DNA from: Nocardia cerradoensis NBRC 101014
Lineage (GTDB): Bacteria > Actinomycetota > Actinomycetes > Mycobacteriales > Mycobacteriaceae
Assembly: GCF_000308535.1 (NCBI RefSeq)
Contig: NZ_BAFW01000200.1
Location: 1-64,000, forward strand
Reading direction: 5' to 3'
Length of the DNA stretch: 64,000 nt
Under the pieces are notes generated by a model. That model did no database searches, had not been told where the DNA came from, and saw only the letters and a program-made list of their open reading frames with translations. Position 1 is the first letter of the stretch, and every line of letters starts with the position of its first letter. The position numbers and the translations under genes are program-made. Shown in pieces: positions 25,530 through 35,841 of this stretch.

Positions 25530-26930
25530 GTGGCCATCACCGACATCAAGGCGTATTCGCATCTGACGGCTGCCGATATCGAGACACTGGGGCAGGAACT
25601 CGACACCATCCGCCGCACGGTCGAGCAATCGCTGGGTGAGCGCGACGCCGCCTACATCCGGCGCACCATTCGCGCCCAGCGCACGCTCGAGGCTGCGGGC
25701 AGGGCGGTCCTGTTCGCCGGCCGCAACAAATGGGCCTGGGTCGTCGGCACCGCGATGCTGTCGGTCGCCAAGATCATCGAGAACATGGAGCTCGGGCACA
25801 ACATCAGCCACGGGCAATGGGACTGGATGAACGACCCGGAGATCCACTCCACCAGCTGGGAGTGGGATATGACCGGGACCTCCGGGCAATGGAAACGGGC
25901 GCACAACTTCTCGCACCACACCTATACCAACATCGTCGGCATGGACGACGACGTGGGCTTCGGCATCCTGCGCATGACCCGCGACGAAGAGTGGAAGCCG
26001 ATCAATCTCGCACAGCCGGTGGCGAATCTGATTCTGGCCGCACTCTTCGAGTGGGGTATCGCCCTGCACGATCTGAAGATCGAGAAACTGCAGGCCGGAG
26101 TTCCGCGCGGCGATCTGCTGTCCGAACCCAACCGGCAGTTCCTGCGCAAGGCCGGCCGCCAGGTCGCTAAGGACTTCGTGGTCTTCCCGCTGCTGAGCGG
26201 CCCGGGCTGGAAAGCCACGCTGAAGGCCAACGCGACCGCCAATCTGATCCGCAATCTGTGGGCGTACGCGGTGATCTTCTGCGGGCATTTCCCGGACGGC
26301 GCAGAGAAATTCACCCAGGAACAGTTCGCGGACGAGACCCGGGCGGAATGGTATCTGCGGCAGATGCTGGGCAGTGCCAACTTCCAGGCCGGCCCGGCGA
26401 TGGCGTTCATGAGTGGCAACCTCTGCTACCAGATCGAGCACCATCTCTTTCCGGACATTCCGAGCAATCGGTATCCGGAGATCGCCGAGCAGGTCCGTCA
26501 ACTCTGCGACAAATACGACTTGCCGTACACCACGGGATCGCTGGGCAAACAATATGCGCTGGCATTCCGCACGATTCACAAACTGGCGCTGCCCGATCGA
26601 TTCCTCCGCCGTACCGCCGACGACGCCCCGGAGACGTCGTCGGAACGCAAATTCTCGCTGCTGCCCCGTCCGTTGCCGGCCGGCACCGAGGAGCCGCTGT
26701 TCGGTGTCGACCCCCTCACCGGGCGGCGACAGGGATTGCGGTCGGCACTGGTCGATGCCAAGGCCGCATTGCGCGAGAAGGCCCGGCAGGAAAAGGCGGC
26801 GCTGCGCGAAGCGAAGCTCGCCCTGCAGGAAAAAGCTCGGGCCGAGAAGCAGATACTCCGACGCCGCGGACTGCGCGGACGAGCGACTGTTCGGGTCCGG
26901 TTGCGGCAACAGCGAAAGCGACTAACCTAA
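25530..26930 (+). CDS. Membrane fatty acyl desaturase (DesA3-like), with extended C-terminus
   Basis: A 466-residue di-iron desaturase. The three histidine boxes are GHNISHGQWDW, HNFSHHTYTN and QIEHHLFPD, as in delta-9 acyl-CoA desaturases; hydrophobic segments lie between them. The enzyme would insert a double bond in stearoyl- or palmitoyl-CoA at the membrane with electrons from the upstream reductase. Unlike its neighbour it ends in about 60 residues of Lys/Ala/Glu/Arg-rich helix (LREKARQEKAALREAKLALQ) that probably form a coiled coil. The start is GTG 25530; its ribosome-binding site is modest. Confidence 0.88.
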   Translation: MAITDIKAYSHLTAADIETLGQELDTIRRTVEQSLGERDAAYIRRTIRAQRTLEAAGRAVLFAGRNKWAWVVGTAMLSVAKIIENMELGHNISHGQWDWMNDPEIHSTSWEWDMTGTSGQWKRAHNFSHHTYTNIVGMDDDVGFGILRMTRDEEWKPINLAQPVANLILAALFEWGIALHDLKIEKLQAGVPRGDLLSEPNRQFLRKAGRQVAKDFVVFPLLSGPGWKATLKANATANLIRNLWAYAVIFCGHFPDGAEKFTQEQFADETRAEWYLRQMLGSANFQAGPAMAFMSGNLCYQIEHHLFPDIPSNRYPEIAEQVRQLCDKYDLPYTTGSLGKQYALAFRTIHKLALPDRFLRRTADDAPETSSERKFSLLPRPLPAGTEEPLFGVDPLTGRRQGLRSALVDAKAALREKARQEKAALREAKLALQEKARAEKQILRRRGLRGRATVRVRLRQQRKRLT

Positions 26931-27026
26931 GCCATATCGGGCACGATCACAATGCGGTATACGCCACAGTTGTAATCCGATCCGGAGATAACCTACGGGA
27001 CCGTAACCTACGGTAGTGTAACCAGC

Positions 27027-28283
27027 ATGGCGATCTCGGATGTCAAGGAATACGCCCACCTCACCCCCGAGGATGTGGAAGCGATCGGCGCGGAGCTGGA
27101 TGCGATCCGCCGTGAAATCGAGGCCTCCCGAGGCGAGACCGACGCCCGCTACATCCGCAACGTGATCCGTTTGCAGCGCGCCCTGGAAATCGGGGGGCGC
27201 GCCACGCTGTTCGCCAGTTTCCTACCGCCGGCCTGGCTGGCCGGCACGGCGATGTTGTCGGCCGCCAAGATCATCGAGAACATGGAGATCGGCCACAACG
27301 TCATGCACGGCCAATGGGACTGGATGAACGATCCGGAGATCCACTCCTCCAACTGGGAGTGGGACAACGCCGGCCCGTCCGAACACTGGAAGATCACGCA
27401 CAACTACCTGCACCACAAGTACACCAACGTGCTGGGTATGGACGACGACATCGGCTACGGCCTGCTGCGCGTGACGCGCGATCAGCGGTGGTCGCCGTTC
27501 TACCTCGGGCAGCCGGTCTACAACCTGCTGCTGCAGATGTTCTTCGAATACGGCGTGGCGATCCAGCATTTGGAGCTGGGCAAGGTCGCGAAGAAGAAGT
27601 GGGCGCCCGATTCGCCGGAACGTCGGCAATTCGAGCAGGACCGCAAGCTCGTGCTGAAGAAGGTCGGCAAGCAGGCGGCCAAGGATTACCTGATCTTCCC
27701 GCTGCTGACCGGACCGGCCTTCCTGTCCACGCTGACGGCCAATATCACCGCGAATATCGTCCGCAATGTGTGGACCAATGCGGTGATCTTCTGCGGCCAC
27801 TTCCCGGACGGCGCGGAGAAGTTCACCAAGGGCGATGTGCTCAACGAAACGCAGGGCGAGTGGTACCTGCGTCAGATGCTGGGCAGCGCCAATATCACCG
27901 GCGGCGCGGTCATGCATTTCATGACCGGCAACCTCTCCCATCAGATCGAGCACCACCTGTTCCCGGACCTGCCGAGCAACCGGTTGCGGGCCATCGCCGT
28001 GCGGGTGCGGGAATTGTGTGACAAATACGATCTGCCCTACACCAGCGGCTCGCTGCCGGTGCAGTACGCGAAGTCGTGGCGCACCATCATCAAGCTGTCG
28101 GTGCCCAACAAATATCTGCGGCGCGGCACCGACGACGCCCCCGAAACCAAATCGGAGCGCGCGTTCGGCGGCATCGGCACGGTCGACCCGGTGACCGGGC
28201 GCCGGCGCGGATTGCGCACCGCGCTCAAGGAAGGCAAGCGCCGGGTGGCGGAACGTCGGCAGACGGTCGGCTCGGCCGCCTGA
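27027..28283 (+). CDS. Membrane fatty acyl desaturase (DesA3-like), second copy
   Basis: A 418-residue paralogue of the preceding desaturase, clearly a tandem duplication by shared text (ENME-GHN-HGQWDWMNDPEIHS). Histidine boxes are GHNVMHGQWDW, HNYLHHKYTN and HQIEHHLFPD. Its third box keeps the histidine (HQIEHH) where the first copy has tyrosine (YQIEHH). The C-terminus lacks the long coiled-coil tail. It should use the same NADPH reductase at 24149. A 15-bp-stem terminator follows. Confidence 0.9.
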   Translation: MAISDVKEYAHLTPEDVEAIGAELDAIRREIEASRGETDARYIRNVIRLQRALEIGGRATLFASFLPPAWLAGTAMLSAAKIIENMEIGHNVMHGQWDWMNDPEIHSSNWEWDNAGPSEHWKITHNYLHHKYTNVLGMDDDIGYGLLRVTRDQRWSPFYLGQPVYNLLLQMFFEYGVAIQHLELGKVAKKKWAPDSPERRQFEQDRKLVLKKVGKQAAKDYLIFPLLTGPAFLSTLTANITANIVRNVWTNAVIFCGHFPDGAEKFTKGDVLNETQGEWYLRQMLGSANITGGAVMHFMTGNLSHQIEHHLFPDLPSNRLRAIAVRVRELCDKYDLPYTSGSLPVQYAKSWRTIIKLSVPNKYLRRGTDDAPETKSERAFGGIGTVDPVTGRRRGLRTALKEGKRRVAERRQTVGSAA

Positions 28284-28302
28284 GGCGATCACCGAAATCG
28301 AA

Positions 28303-28335
28303 GGGGCTCCACGGAGACGATCTCCGTGGAGCCCC
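28303..28335 (+). terminator. Rho-independent terminator after the desaturase operon
   Basis: GGGGCTCCACGGAGA and its exact complement form a 15-bp stem with a three-base loop, followed by TTTCG. It closes the reductase-desaturase run before the bluB-like gene. Confidence 0.85.
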
Positions 28336-28373
28336 TTTCGTCTGCCGGTGTCCGGGCCTGATTGACTGAACCG

Positions 28374-29003
28374 GTGTCACCGCAAGAATCCAGCATCTAC
28401 GACGTGATCCGGCGGCGCCGCGATGTGCGTGCCGAATTCACCGGCGATCTCGTCGACGATGCGACCCTGCTCCGGATCCTCGACGCGGCCCACCGCGCAC
28501 CCAGTGTCGGCAATTCGCAGCCATGGGATTTCGTCGTCGTGCGTGACCCGGCGACGTTGACGCGGTTCGCCGCACATGTCGCCGGCAAACGCATCGAATT
28601 CCGGGATTCGTTGCCTCCGGAACGGGCCCGCACCTTCGAACCGATCAAGATCGAGGGCATCACCGAGAGCCGGACCGGGATCGTCGTCACCCACGACGAC
28701 AGTCGCGGCGGACCGCAGATCCTCGGTCGCGCGACGGTCCCCGAAACCGGTTTGTACTCCACCGTTCTCGCGATCCAGAACCTGTGGCTGGCCGCCACCT
28801 CCGAAGGGGTGGGCGTCGGCTGGGTGAGCTTCTACGACGCCCCCTTCCTCACCGACTTGATCGAGCTGCCCGCCGGCATCCGTCCCGTCGCGTGGCTGTG
28901 CGTCGGCCCCGTGCGCGAATTCCAGCAGACGCCGGATCTGGAACGGTTCGGCTGGCGCGACCGGCGTCCACTCGGCGACGCGATCCACTGGGAGCGGTAC
29001 TAG
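28374..29003 (+). CDS. bluB: BluB-like nitroreductase-fold flavoprotein (5,6-dimethylbenzimidazole synthase)
   Basis: A 209-residue FMN protein. IYDVIRRRRDVRAEF at the N-terminus, AAHRAPSVGNSQPWDFVVV and GVGWVSFYD are characteristic of BluB, which breaks down reduced FMN with oxygen to make the lower ligand of vitamin B12; the RRRRDVR stretch and the Ser after GWV separate it from ordinary nitroreductases. Starts at GTG 28374 or TTG 28362 are both possible and have weak ribosome-binding sites. It converges with the thiolase gene 9 bp away. Another FMN-dependent role cannot be excluded. Confidence 0.75.
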   Translation: MSPQESSIYDVIRRRRDVRAEFTGDLVDDATLLRILDAAHRAPSVGNSQPWDFVVVRDPATLTRFAAHVAGKRIEFRDSLPPERARTFEPIKIEGITESRTGIVVTHDDSRGGPQILGRATVPETGLYSTVLAIQNLWLAATSEGVGVGWVSFYDAPFLTDLIELPAGIRPVAWLCVGPVREFQQTPDLERFGWRDRRPLGDAIHWERY

Positions 29004-29012
29004 CGCCCCGCG

Positions 29013-30305
29013 CTACACCCGTTCGAGGACGGCGGATGCGCCGTGGCCTCCGGCGGCGCAGATGCCCAGCAGCGCGGTGCTCTTCCCGGTGAGTGCCAGT
29101 TCGTTGGCCATGGTCGTCACCATGCGGGCGCCGGTGGCGCCGAACGGGTGGCCGAGCGAGACCGAACCGCCGTGCACGTTGAGAATCTCCGGATCGACCT
29201 CGCCGACGGCACTGTCGCGGTCCAGCCGCGACTTCGCCCACGTATCGCTGCCGAGGGCCGACACCACCGACAGGGTCTGAGCGGCGAAGGCCTCGTGGAT
29301 ATCGATGAGATCCACGTCCGACAGCGCGAGGCCGGCCTTGTCGAGCGCCCGCGGCATGGAGATGGCCGGACCGATCAGCACCTGATCGGACGGGTCGACG
29401 CTGACGAAACTCCAGGACCGGAAGGCCGCCAGCGGTTCGACACCGAGGGCACGCGCCTTCTCCTCACTCATCAGCAGCACCGCGGCCGCCCCGTCGGTGA
29501 GCGGGCTGGCGTTGCCCGCCGTCACCGTGCCGTCGCGCTGGAAAACCGGGGCGAGGGTCGCCAGCTTCTCCACACTGGTGTTCGCGCGCACGAGTCCGTC
29601 CCGGGTGACCGTCTTGCCGTCCGCGGTGGCGACCGGAAGGACTTCCCGGTCGAACCGGCCGGATTCGATCGCCGCCGCCGCGCGATGGTGCGAGCGGGCC
29701 GCGAAGACGTCCTGTTCTTCCCGGGTGATGCCGTGGATGCGGGCCATCTTCTCCGCCGACTCCCCCATCACCTCGCCGGTGGTGCGCTCGGCGATCTTCG
29801 GACGGCGCGGCAGCAGATCCGTGAACGGCGCCAGCTGCGCCACCGCGGACAGGTAATCCCTCGGCTTCGGCTTGCCCAGGGCCAGCGGCGCGGCCGCGTG
29901 CACCATCTTCTGCGGCAGCTTCACCTCGGCATTACTGGTCGAATCACTGCCACCGGCGACCATGATGTCGTATTCGCCGCGCTCGATGGCGGCCGCAGCA
30001 GCGGTCACGGCCTGAAGTCCGGAGGCGCACGCGCGGGTCACGGTATAGCCCTCGCACCCGTGATCGAGACCCAGATCCAAGGCGATCTCCCGCGCGACGT
30101 TGGGCGCCGCACTCGGCAGGATCACCCCGCCCCACACCATCGCCTGCACCTGATCCTTGGGCAGTCCGGTCCGTTCGAGCAGACCGCCGACCGCCAGGAC
30201 ACCGAGGTCGATGGTGTCCATTCGGGTGTAATCGGTGAAGGCGCGCAGGAACGGGGTGCGAGCACCGGCGACGATGACGGCGCGACGAGAACGCTTTGTG
30301 GCCAT
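29013..30305 (-). CDS. Acetyl-CoA C-acyltransferase (thiolase, FadI-like)
   Basis: A 430-residue thiolase cleaving 3-ketoacyl-CoA in fatty acid beta-oxidation. The acyl-accepting cysteine lies in VTRACASGLQAV (about residue 92), the catalytic histidine in NVHGGSVSLGHPFGATGARM, and the second cysteine in LLGICAAGGHGASA. A loop of about 25 residues between the halves and the length over 420 fit FadI-type enzymes more than acetoacetyl-CoA thiolases. It sits among lipid genes. The ATG start follows directly from the family N-terminus (RRAVIVAGARTPF). Confidence 0.9.
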   Translation of the reverse strand: MATKRSRRAVIVAGARTPFLRAFTDYTRMDTIDLGVLAVGGLLERTGLPKDQVQAMVWGGVILPSAAPNVAREIALDLGLDHGCEGYTVTRACASGLQAVTAAAAAIERGEYDIMVAGGSDSTSNAEVKLPQKMVHAAAPLALGKPKPRDYLSAVAQLAPFTDLLPRRPKIAERTTGEVMGESAEKMARIHGITREEQDVFAARSHHRAAAAIESGRFDREVLPVATADGKTVTRDGLVRANTSVEKLATLAPVFQRDGTVTAGNASPLTDGAAAVLLMSEEKARALGVEPLAAFRSWSFVSVDPSDQVLIGPAISMPRALDKAGLALSDVDLIDIHEAFAAQTLSVVSALGSDTWAKSRLDRDSAVGEVDPEILNVHGGSVSLGHPFGATGARMVTTMANELALTGKSTALLGICAAGGHGASAVLERV

Positions 30306-30377
30306 GCGCTTACAGTAGGGCGAGCAAGATTCCGATACAAGGTGTCACGGTAATCTCGCCGGTCCCGAGCACGGCGA

Positions 30378-30405
30378 ACGGCCGGGGCGTTTCGGCCCCG
30401 GCCGT
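30378..30405 (-). terminator. Hairpin terminator after the hibernation factor gene
   Basis: ACGGCCGGGGC and GCCCCGGCCGT form an 11-bp stem with a six-base loop (GTTTCG), 18 bp beyond the hpf stop on the minus strand. It has no T-run. Confidence 0.6.
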
Positions 30406-30422
30406 CCGGCTTCCGACACTCG

Positions 30423-31157
30423 CTATGCCAGCCTGATCAACCCGTAGTCGAAGGCATGGCGGCGGTACACCACCGACGGACGATCGGTCTCGCGGTCGTG
30501 GAAGAGGAAGAAGTCGTGGCCGACGAGCTCCATCTGATACAGGGCGTCGTCCACCGACATCGGAGTCGCGGAATGGACCTTGGTGCGCACGATATGGCCC
30601 GGGCCGGCGTACTCGCCCGATTCGGTATCGGTGCGGTCGGCCGACTCGGATCCGTCGGTGCCGGCGGGCAGGGTGTCTTCCACCAGGGCGGCTGTCGCTT
30701 CGGCGACGGATACCGGCGTCTTCTCTCCGTAGTGCACCCGGCGGCGGTCCTTGCTGCGCCGCAATCGGGCCTCGAGTTTGACCACCGCGGACTCCAGTGC
30801 GCCGTAGAAGCTGTCGGCACAGGCTTCGGCCCGGACCACCGGGCCCTTGCCGCGCACGGTGATCTCGACACGCTGACAGTTCTTGCGCTGGCGGCGGTTT
30901 CTTTCGTGGAACAGCTCGACATCGAAAAGGTAGATCGACGGGTCGAAACGTTCCAGGCGGGAGAGTCGGTCCGCGACGTGAATGCGGAAATGATCGGGTA
31001 CCTCGACGTTACGTCCCTTGACCACGACGTCCGCATCGGGCGTCCGAGGCACATCCGAAATAGTCTGTTCGGCTCCGTTCAGTTCACCGGAACCCAGCTG
31101 GGTGCCCGTACCGGTCGAGGGATCTGCTTCTTTCACTGAAGGTCGTGAAGTCGTCAC
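30423..31157 (-). CDS. hpf: Ribosome hibernation-promoting factor, long form
   Basis: A 244-residue long-form HPF that dimerises 70S ribosomes into inactive 100S particles or stabilises them. The N-terminal S30AE domain runs from VVVKGRNVEVPDHFRIHVADRL, read as a helix-strand start, to AEACADSFYGALESAVVKLE, and the C-terminal dimer domain is TPMSVDDALYQMELVGHDFF to YRRHAFDYGLIRLA. I start at GTG 31157 with GGGAGG five bases upstream; the ORF is open further. Its place between secA-side genes and comF fits Rv3241c. Confidence 0.92.
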   Translation of the reverse strand: MTTSRPSVKEADPSTGTGTQLGSGELNGAEQTISDVPRTPDADVVVKGRNVEVPDHFRIHVADRLSRLERFDPSIYLFDVELFHERNRRQRKNCQRVEITVRGKGPVVRAEACADSFYGALESAVVKLEARLRRSKDRRRVHYGEKTPVSVAEATAALVEDTLPAGTDGSESADRTDTESGEYAGPGHIVRTKVHSATPMSVDDALYQMELVGHDFFLFHDRETDRPSVVYRRHAFDYGLIRLA

Positions 31158-31420
31158 GCGTACCTCCCGGATCTGGCCGCACAACCGATTCATGTGCGGC
31201 GGGTTAGCAACCGCACCGAGCCGGACGGAGAGAGGGTTGCGCGGGATTCGGAAAGGGCTTGCAGACTGCCACCCGTGGCCCGCCACTCATGCCGGAAAGC
31301 TCGGTACGAAGTCGTCCGAGTCGCCACCTCCAAACTCTGGGTTCGGGTGTCAGATCGCTCTGTCAGCAACGCTATTACGCCGACGATCGGTCCGCCACTG
31401 TTCACGCAAATTTCTCCGAC

Positions 31421-32065
31421 TCACGCGGCGCATGTCACCATCACGGCACGCACGTTCACCCCGGCAGCGGCCAGTACCCGCACCGATTCCGCCGCGGTCG
31501 CCCCCGTGGTGAGGACATCGTCTACCAGCACGATGTCGGCGGCCGCCAGGGTGACCAGCACCGAGCTCGCATCGATGCGGCCGGCGATCCGGCCCGCCAG
31601 GTTGTCCCGGCGTGCCCGCGCGCTCAATCCGACCGAGTCGCGCACCCCACCGCGCGCCCACAGCACGGGTGCGAGATGGCAATCGGACAGCCAACCGGTG
31701 GCGACGCGTGCCGCCCGCAGGACCGGATCACCCCCGCGGCGCCGTGCCGCGACCCGGCGACTCGGCGCCGGGACCAGAATCAGCGGACGGCCGGGAGCGC
31801 GCAGCAGGCCCAGGCCACGGGCCAGTGCGCGACCCAGCGGTGCGGCCAGATCCCGGCGGCCCGACTCCTTGGCCGCCACCACCGCGCGCCGGGCCGGACC
31901 CGCGTATCCGCTCAACGCCCAGCACGGCACCCCCGGATCGGTGCGCGGCCACACCCGCATCGGCTCCGCGCTCAGTGCGGCGGCACAGTCCTCGCACCAT
32001 CCGGTTCCGGCCGACCCACATCCCCCGCAGTACTGCGGCAGGACCAAATCCAGCAGCGTCCGCAT
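31421..32065 (-). CDS. ComF family phosphoribosyltransferase-like protein
   Basis: A 214-residue protein with an N-terminal zinc-ribbon-like segment (YCGGCGSAGTGWCEDC) and a C-terminal PRPP-binding loop IVLVDDVLTTGAT, the two marks of ComF/GntX proteins. In Gram-positive competence systems ComF acts with the DNA-uptake helicase, but here no ComEA/ComEC genes are present, and the role in actinomycetes is unclear. It lies 36 bp downstream of lpqB on the same strand, so it is probably the end of the mtrA-mtrB-lpqB transcript, as in Rv3242c. Its ATG is directly before the ribbon. Confidence 0.85.
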   Translation of the reverse strand: MRTLLDLVLPQYCGGCGSAGTGWCEDCAAALSAEPMRVWPRTDPGVPCWALSGYAGPARRAVVAAKESGRRDLAAPLGRALARGLGLLRAPGRPLILVPAPSRRVAARRRGGDPVLRAARVATGWLSDCHLAPVLWARGGVRDSVGLSARARRDNLAGRIAGRIDASSVLVTLAAADIVLVDDVLTTGATAAESVRVLAAAGVNVRAVMVTCAA

Positions 32066-32101
32066 CGGCCCAGTGTGGCCGAGGGCACCGACAGGTGGCG
32101 A

Positions 32102-33907
32102 CTAACCCGGCAACACCGGAATCGCGTTGGCGCCCAAGCCCTGAACCTCTCGCCAGAAGCGTTCCGTATTGGGCTCCACCGATTGCAGCTGCATGACCGC
32201 GCGGGAATCGGCGACGTACTGCTCGTCCGGGGAGGCGCTGACCACGCGCACCGGGGTGGTCAGGTTCCGGCTGGTGAACGGATTCGGCTGCGATCCGTCG
32301 ATGACGACCGACTGCACCGGATCGACGCTGCCCTCACGAGCCACGATCAGGGTGTCGGCGCCGAGCCAGTCGGCCGAGACCGCGGGCGTGCTGAGGCTCA
32401 CCGCCACCGGCTGCGGCGACGTGAGGGCGAACTTCCCGTCGCCCCGGGGTACCACCACCGCGACATAGACCTTGCCGCCGATGATCATCGCCGCCCGCGC
32501 GCCGGTGCGGGAGATCCGCAGCTCGGTGATGGGCAGCCGCGGCGGAACCGATCCGGAGGAACTGGCCGCCGCCACCGCGAACAAGTCCGAGGAGTCGACG
32601 TCCTGAACCGACACGTTGCCGTTGGCCTGATCGTGCACGGCCCGGATGACACGGTTGCCGTCCACGACCACCCACGCCGACCCACCGTCGAAGGCCCACG
32701 ACGGCCGCGTGAAGCTGTTGCCCTGGGCCACCGGGAAGGCCGTGCCGTCGTGGCTGCCGATGATCAACGTCTGCGCCGGAGCCGGCGCGGGCTGGCCGCT
32801 GTCGGCCACCGCCGCGACGAGTTTGCCGTCCTCGGACAGGCCGACCGACTGCAGATTGCGTGCGGCCCCGAAATATCCGGGTACCGGCACGACGGAGGTA
32901 TCGGTCACCTTCATCAGCGCACCGTCGCGCACCACGTGCAGCCCGATCTTGTTGTGCGCCCGATTGATCACGTTGTAGTTGCCGACGTCGGCGACCGACC
33001 ATCCGGATTCCGCATGCCGCTCGTCGAGCGGCTTACCGTCGCCGAACAGGAAGTACGGGCCCAGGATGTCGGCGCTCGACAGGGTCAGCACCACCTGGGC
33101 GGCGAGCAGTTCCCGGCTGTGTGGATCCAGTCCCCCAGTGCCGGTCAGGTCGACCCGGACGCCGCCGAGGCCCACGCCCACACCCTCCACGTCGCCGTTG
33201 GCCTTGCTGATGCCCCGCACGGTCACCGGATCGGCCAGCATGTTGCGCACGGCGGGCGCGAGGGCCTCCTGCGGCCCCTGCGAGAGCAGCGACAGCAGGA
33301 CCCTGGTGAGCTGCTCCTTCCGGGCCGACACCCACCGCAGGTCCGGAACCATCGCGGTCCCCTCGGGGTTGGCGAAGTTCACCGTGAAGCGCCGATAGGA
33401 CTTGTAGAAGGCGTTGCTGTCGATCGCGACGCCCGCGGGCAGGTCGTCGATCCGCCACTCGCCGCCGACCTTCGTCATCTCGATCTTGCTCTCGAGCAGA
33501 TTGTCGACCGGACTGTAGGCGCCGTCGGCCTCGAGCTGCCCGACCTTGCGCGCGCGGATCTGATAGGTCGCCGTATTGTCCGACCGCGATTCGCGCAGCG
33601 TATCCGGCTTGTCGACGATGACCGTGCTGGCGGTGTCGTCCCAGCTCTGCGCGGCCGCCGGGGTGAGGTACTGCCGAGCCGTCCGATGATGGTCGGTCGG
33701 GTCGGCGGTCGCCTCCAGGAAGTCGTGCAGCAGCAGATCCGGGTCGCGCCCGACGATCGGCGGATGCGGCCCGGTCGAGGTCGGTTCGTGGTTGAGCGTG
33801 CCCAGCGCCTGCGGAGCCGAGGAATCCGGCAGATTGGCGCAGCCCGCGAGAACCAGCACGCAGCTGAACAGCGCGGCGAGCAGCGTTGCCAGACGGGTGC
33901 GATTCAT
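32102..33907 (-). CDS. lpqB: Lipoprotein LpqB, MtrAB accessory
   Basis: A 601-residue lipoprotein. The signal peptide ends in the lipobox LVLAGC, with lipidated Cys23. The first half carries the GerMN-type domain, the second a beta-propeller-like region ending with [20 protein letters not shown], in pieces. In mycobacteria LpqB binds the extracellular part of MtrB and modulates its signalling. Its ATG overlaps the mtrB stop (ATGA), completing the mtrA-mtrB-lpqB operon. The protein would be anchored outside the cytoplasmic membrane. Confidence 0.94.
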   Translation of the reverse strand: MNRTRLATLLAALFSCVLVLAGCANLPDSSAPQALGTLNHEPTSTGPHPPIVGRDPDLLLHDFLEATADPTDHHRTARQYLTPAAAQSWDDTASTVIVDKPDTLRESRSDNTATYQIRARKVGQLEADGAYSPVDNLLESKIEMTKVGGEWRIDDLPAGVAIDSNAFYKSYRRFTVNFANPEGTAMVPDLRWVSARKEQLTRVLLSLLSQGPQEALAPAVRNMLADPVTVRGISKANGDVEGVGVGLGGVRVDLTGTGGLDPHSRELLAAQVVLTLSSADILGPYFLFGDGKPLDERHAESGWSVADVGNYNVINRAHNKIGLHVVRDGALMKVTDTSVVPVPGYFGAARNLQSVGLSEDGKLVAAVADSGQPAPAPAQTLIIGSHDGTAFPVAQGNSFTRPSWAFDGGSAWVVVDGNRVIRAVHDQANGNVSVQDVDSSDLFAVAAASSSGSVPPRLPITELRISRTGARAAMIIGGKVYVAVVVPRGDGKFALTSPQPVAVSLSTPAVSADWLGADTLIVAREGSVDPVQSVVIDGSQPNPFTSRNLTTPVRVVSASPDEQYVADSRAVMQLQSVEPNTERFWREVQGLGANAIPVLPG

Positions 33908-35841
33908 GGATTGATGTCCTCTTTGTCGGCGCGTGCGGTGTCGTCCGAACCGCCCGCGCTCTCCCCCGCCGGATTCGGCGATCTCCGCTCGGCCGCCGGT
34001 TCACCGTCCGGCGAGTCCGGCGAGTCCTCCTCCGCCGGCGTCGTACGGGCCGACGGTTCGGCATCGGCATTCGCTTCGACGGTACCGGGAACGTTCGCCG
34101 GGCCGTCGGGCCCGTCGGCCGGCGTCGCGCTCGCGGCCGGGTTCGCCGGGTCGGGCGCATCGCCCGCCGGATCGGCTTCCGGGGCCGGATCCACCGGGTC
34201 GCCCGCCGCGCCCACCGAACCGGCGGGCAGGTCGGCCAGCCGCCGCTTGGGCGGTTCCAGCGACAGCGGGCTCGCGCCGAGCTTGCGTCCGCGCACCAGC
34301 GGCAGGGTCAGGCGGAAGCTCGCGCCCACGCCGGGTTCACCCCAGGCCTCGAGCCGCCCGTCGTGCAGATTCGCATCCTCGACACTGATCGACAGACCGA
34401 GGCCGGTACCGCCGGAACGCCGCATCCGCGAGGGATCGGACCGCCAGAAGCGATTGAAGACCAGCTTCTCCTCGCCGGGCCGCAGCCCGACGCCCTGATC
34501 GCGAACCACCATCGCGACGGCGTTGGCGTCGACGTCGCCGCGCATCCGGATCAGGACCGGTTTGTTCTCGCTGTGGTCGATGGCGTTGGCGAGCAGATTG
34601 CGCAGCACACGCTCGACGCGGCGCGGATCGACCTCCGCGACCAGCGGTTCCTCGGGCAGATCCACCACCAGTTCGCAGCCGGATTCCTTGGCCAGATGCC
34701 GGACCGTGGAGACCGCCGCCCGCGCGCACATCCGCACGTCCAGCGATTCGATCTGCAATTCGGCCACACCCGCGTCGTGGCGGCTGATCTCGAGCAGGTC
34801 GTTGAGCAGGCCCTCGAACCGGTCCAGCTCGGTCACCAGCAGTTCGGCACTGCGCGCCAGCGCCGGATCGAGTTCGTCGCTGGATCCGTGGATGAGGTCG
34901 GCGGCCATCCGCACCGTGGTGAGCGGGGTCCGCAGTTCGTGGCTGACATCGGAGGTGAAGCGGCGTTGCAGATTGCCGAACTCCTCCAGCTGAGTGATCT
35001 GATTGGACAGACTTTCGGCCATCTCGTTGAACGACATGGCGAGTCTGGCCATATCGTCCTCACCCCGGACCAGCATCCGCTCCTTGAGGCGGCCGTCGGC
35101 GAAGCGTCCGGCGATCCGGGCGGCCGAGCGGATCGGCAACACCACCTGCCGGGCCACCAGCGCGGTGATCGCGGCCAGCAACAGCAGCAGCACGATGCCG
35201 CCGATCAGCATGGTGCCGCGCATCAGGCTCAGGCTGCGCTGCTCGTTGTTGAGCGGGAAGATCAGATAGACCTCGAGCGTCGGCACTTCCGAGCTCGGGC
35301 TGCCGATGATCAACGCCGGCCCGCGATATCCGTCCGGATCCGAGATCGTCGCGAACTGGTAACTCACCTGGTTCTGCTGGACGAACCGGCGCAACTCGGC
35401 GGGGACCTCCAGCATCGGCCCGGCGGTCACCTCCTGCTGGCCGTCGCCGACCATCGCCAAGGCCACGTTGTAGGTTCCGGCCCCGCCGGTGGCGGAACTG
35501 CTGCCGCCGGAGGAGAGCGCGCGCACGGCATCCTGCAACCGGACCGCCTGGGTGCTCGAATCGGAGACACCCGTCAGCTGCGCCTCGACGGTATTGCGGG
35601 CGCGGCTCATCTCCTCAACGGCCGCATTGACTTTCGCGTCCAGAAGGCGGTCGGTGATCTGACTGGTCAGCACCACACCGAGGATCGTGATGACGATCAG
35701 CGACAGGGTGAGCGTGGAAACCACCACGCGCAACTGCAGCGATCGCCGCCACGTGTGGCCCAGCGATTCTCCGACGGATTTGAACCAGGCCACCACGGCT
35801 GCCAGCAGCCGCTCGACGCGGCTTCTGGAGCCTGCGATCAC
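33904..35841 (-). CDS. mtrB: Sensor histidine kinase MtrB
   Basis: A 645-residue membrane kinase. TM1 is about residues 38-58 ([20 protein letters not shown]), the extracellular sensor follows, and TM2 lies near [20 protein letters not shown]. The cytoplasmic part has HAMP, the H-box [16 protein letters not shown]-box [13 protein letters not shown], and G-boxes [11 protein letters not shown] and [10 protein letters not shown] Pro/Ala/Asp-rich tail of about 100 residues follows the kinase domain. The GTG start overlaps the mtrA stop. It regulates cell division and envelope genes with MtrA. Confidence 0.95.
   Translation of the reverse strand: MIAGSRSRVERLLAAVVAWFKSVGESLGHTWRRSLQLRVVVSTLTLSLIVITILGVVLTSQITDRLLDAKVNAAVEEMSRARNTVEAQLTGVSDSSTQAVRLQDAVRALSSGGSSSATGGAGTYNVALAMVGDGQQEVTAGPMLEVPAELRRFVQQNQVSYQFATISDPDGYRGPALIIGSPSSEVPTLEVYLIFPLNNEQRSLSLMRGTMLIGGIVLLLLLAAITALVARQVVLPIRSAARIAGRFADGRLKERMLVRGEDDMARLAMSFNEMAESLSNQITQLEEFGNLQRRFTSDVSHELRTPLTTVRMAADLIHGSSDELDPALARSAELLVTELDRFEGLLNDLLEISRHDAGVAELQIESLDVRMCARAAVSTVRHLAKESGCELVVDLPEEPLVAEVDPRRVERVLRNLLANAIDHSENKPVLIRMRGDVDANAVAMVVRDQGVGLRPGEEKLVFNRFWRSDPSRMRRSGGTGLGLSISVEDANLHDGRLEAWGEPGVGASFRLTLPLVRGRKLGASPLSLEPPKRRLADLPAGSVGAAGDPVDPAPEADPAGDAPDPANPAASATPADGPDGPANVPGTVEANADAEPSARTTPAEEDSPDSPDGEPAAERRSPNPAGESAGGSDDTARADKEDINP

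Noticed and set aside
31259-34498. Long plus-strand frame of about 1,080 codons over comF, lpqB and mtrB
   Set aside because: It is a shadow of three well-recognised minus-strand genes with strong domain matches.
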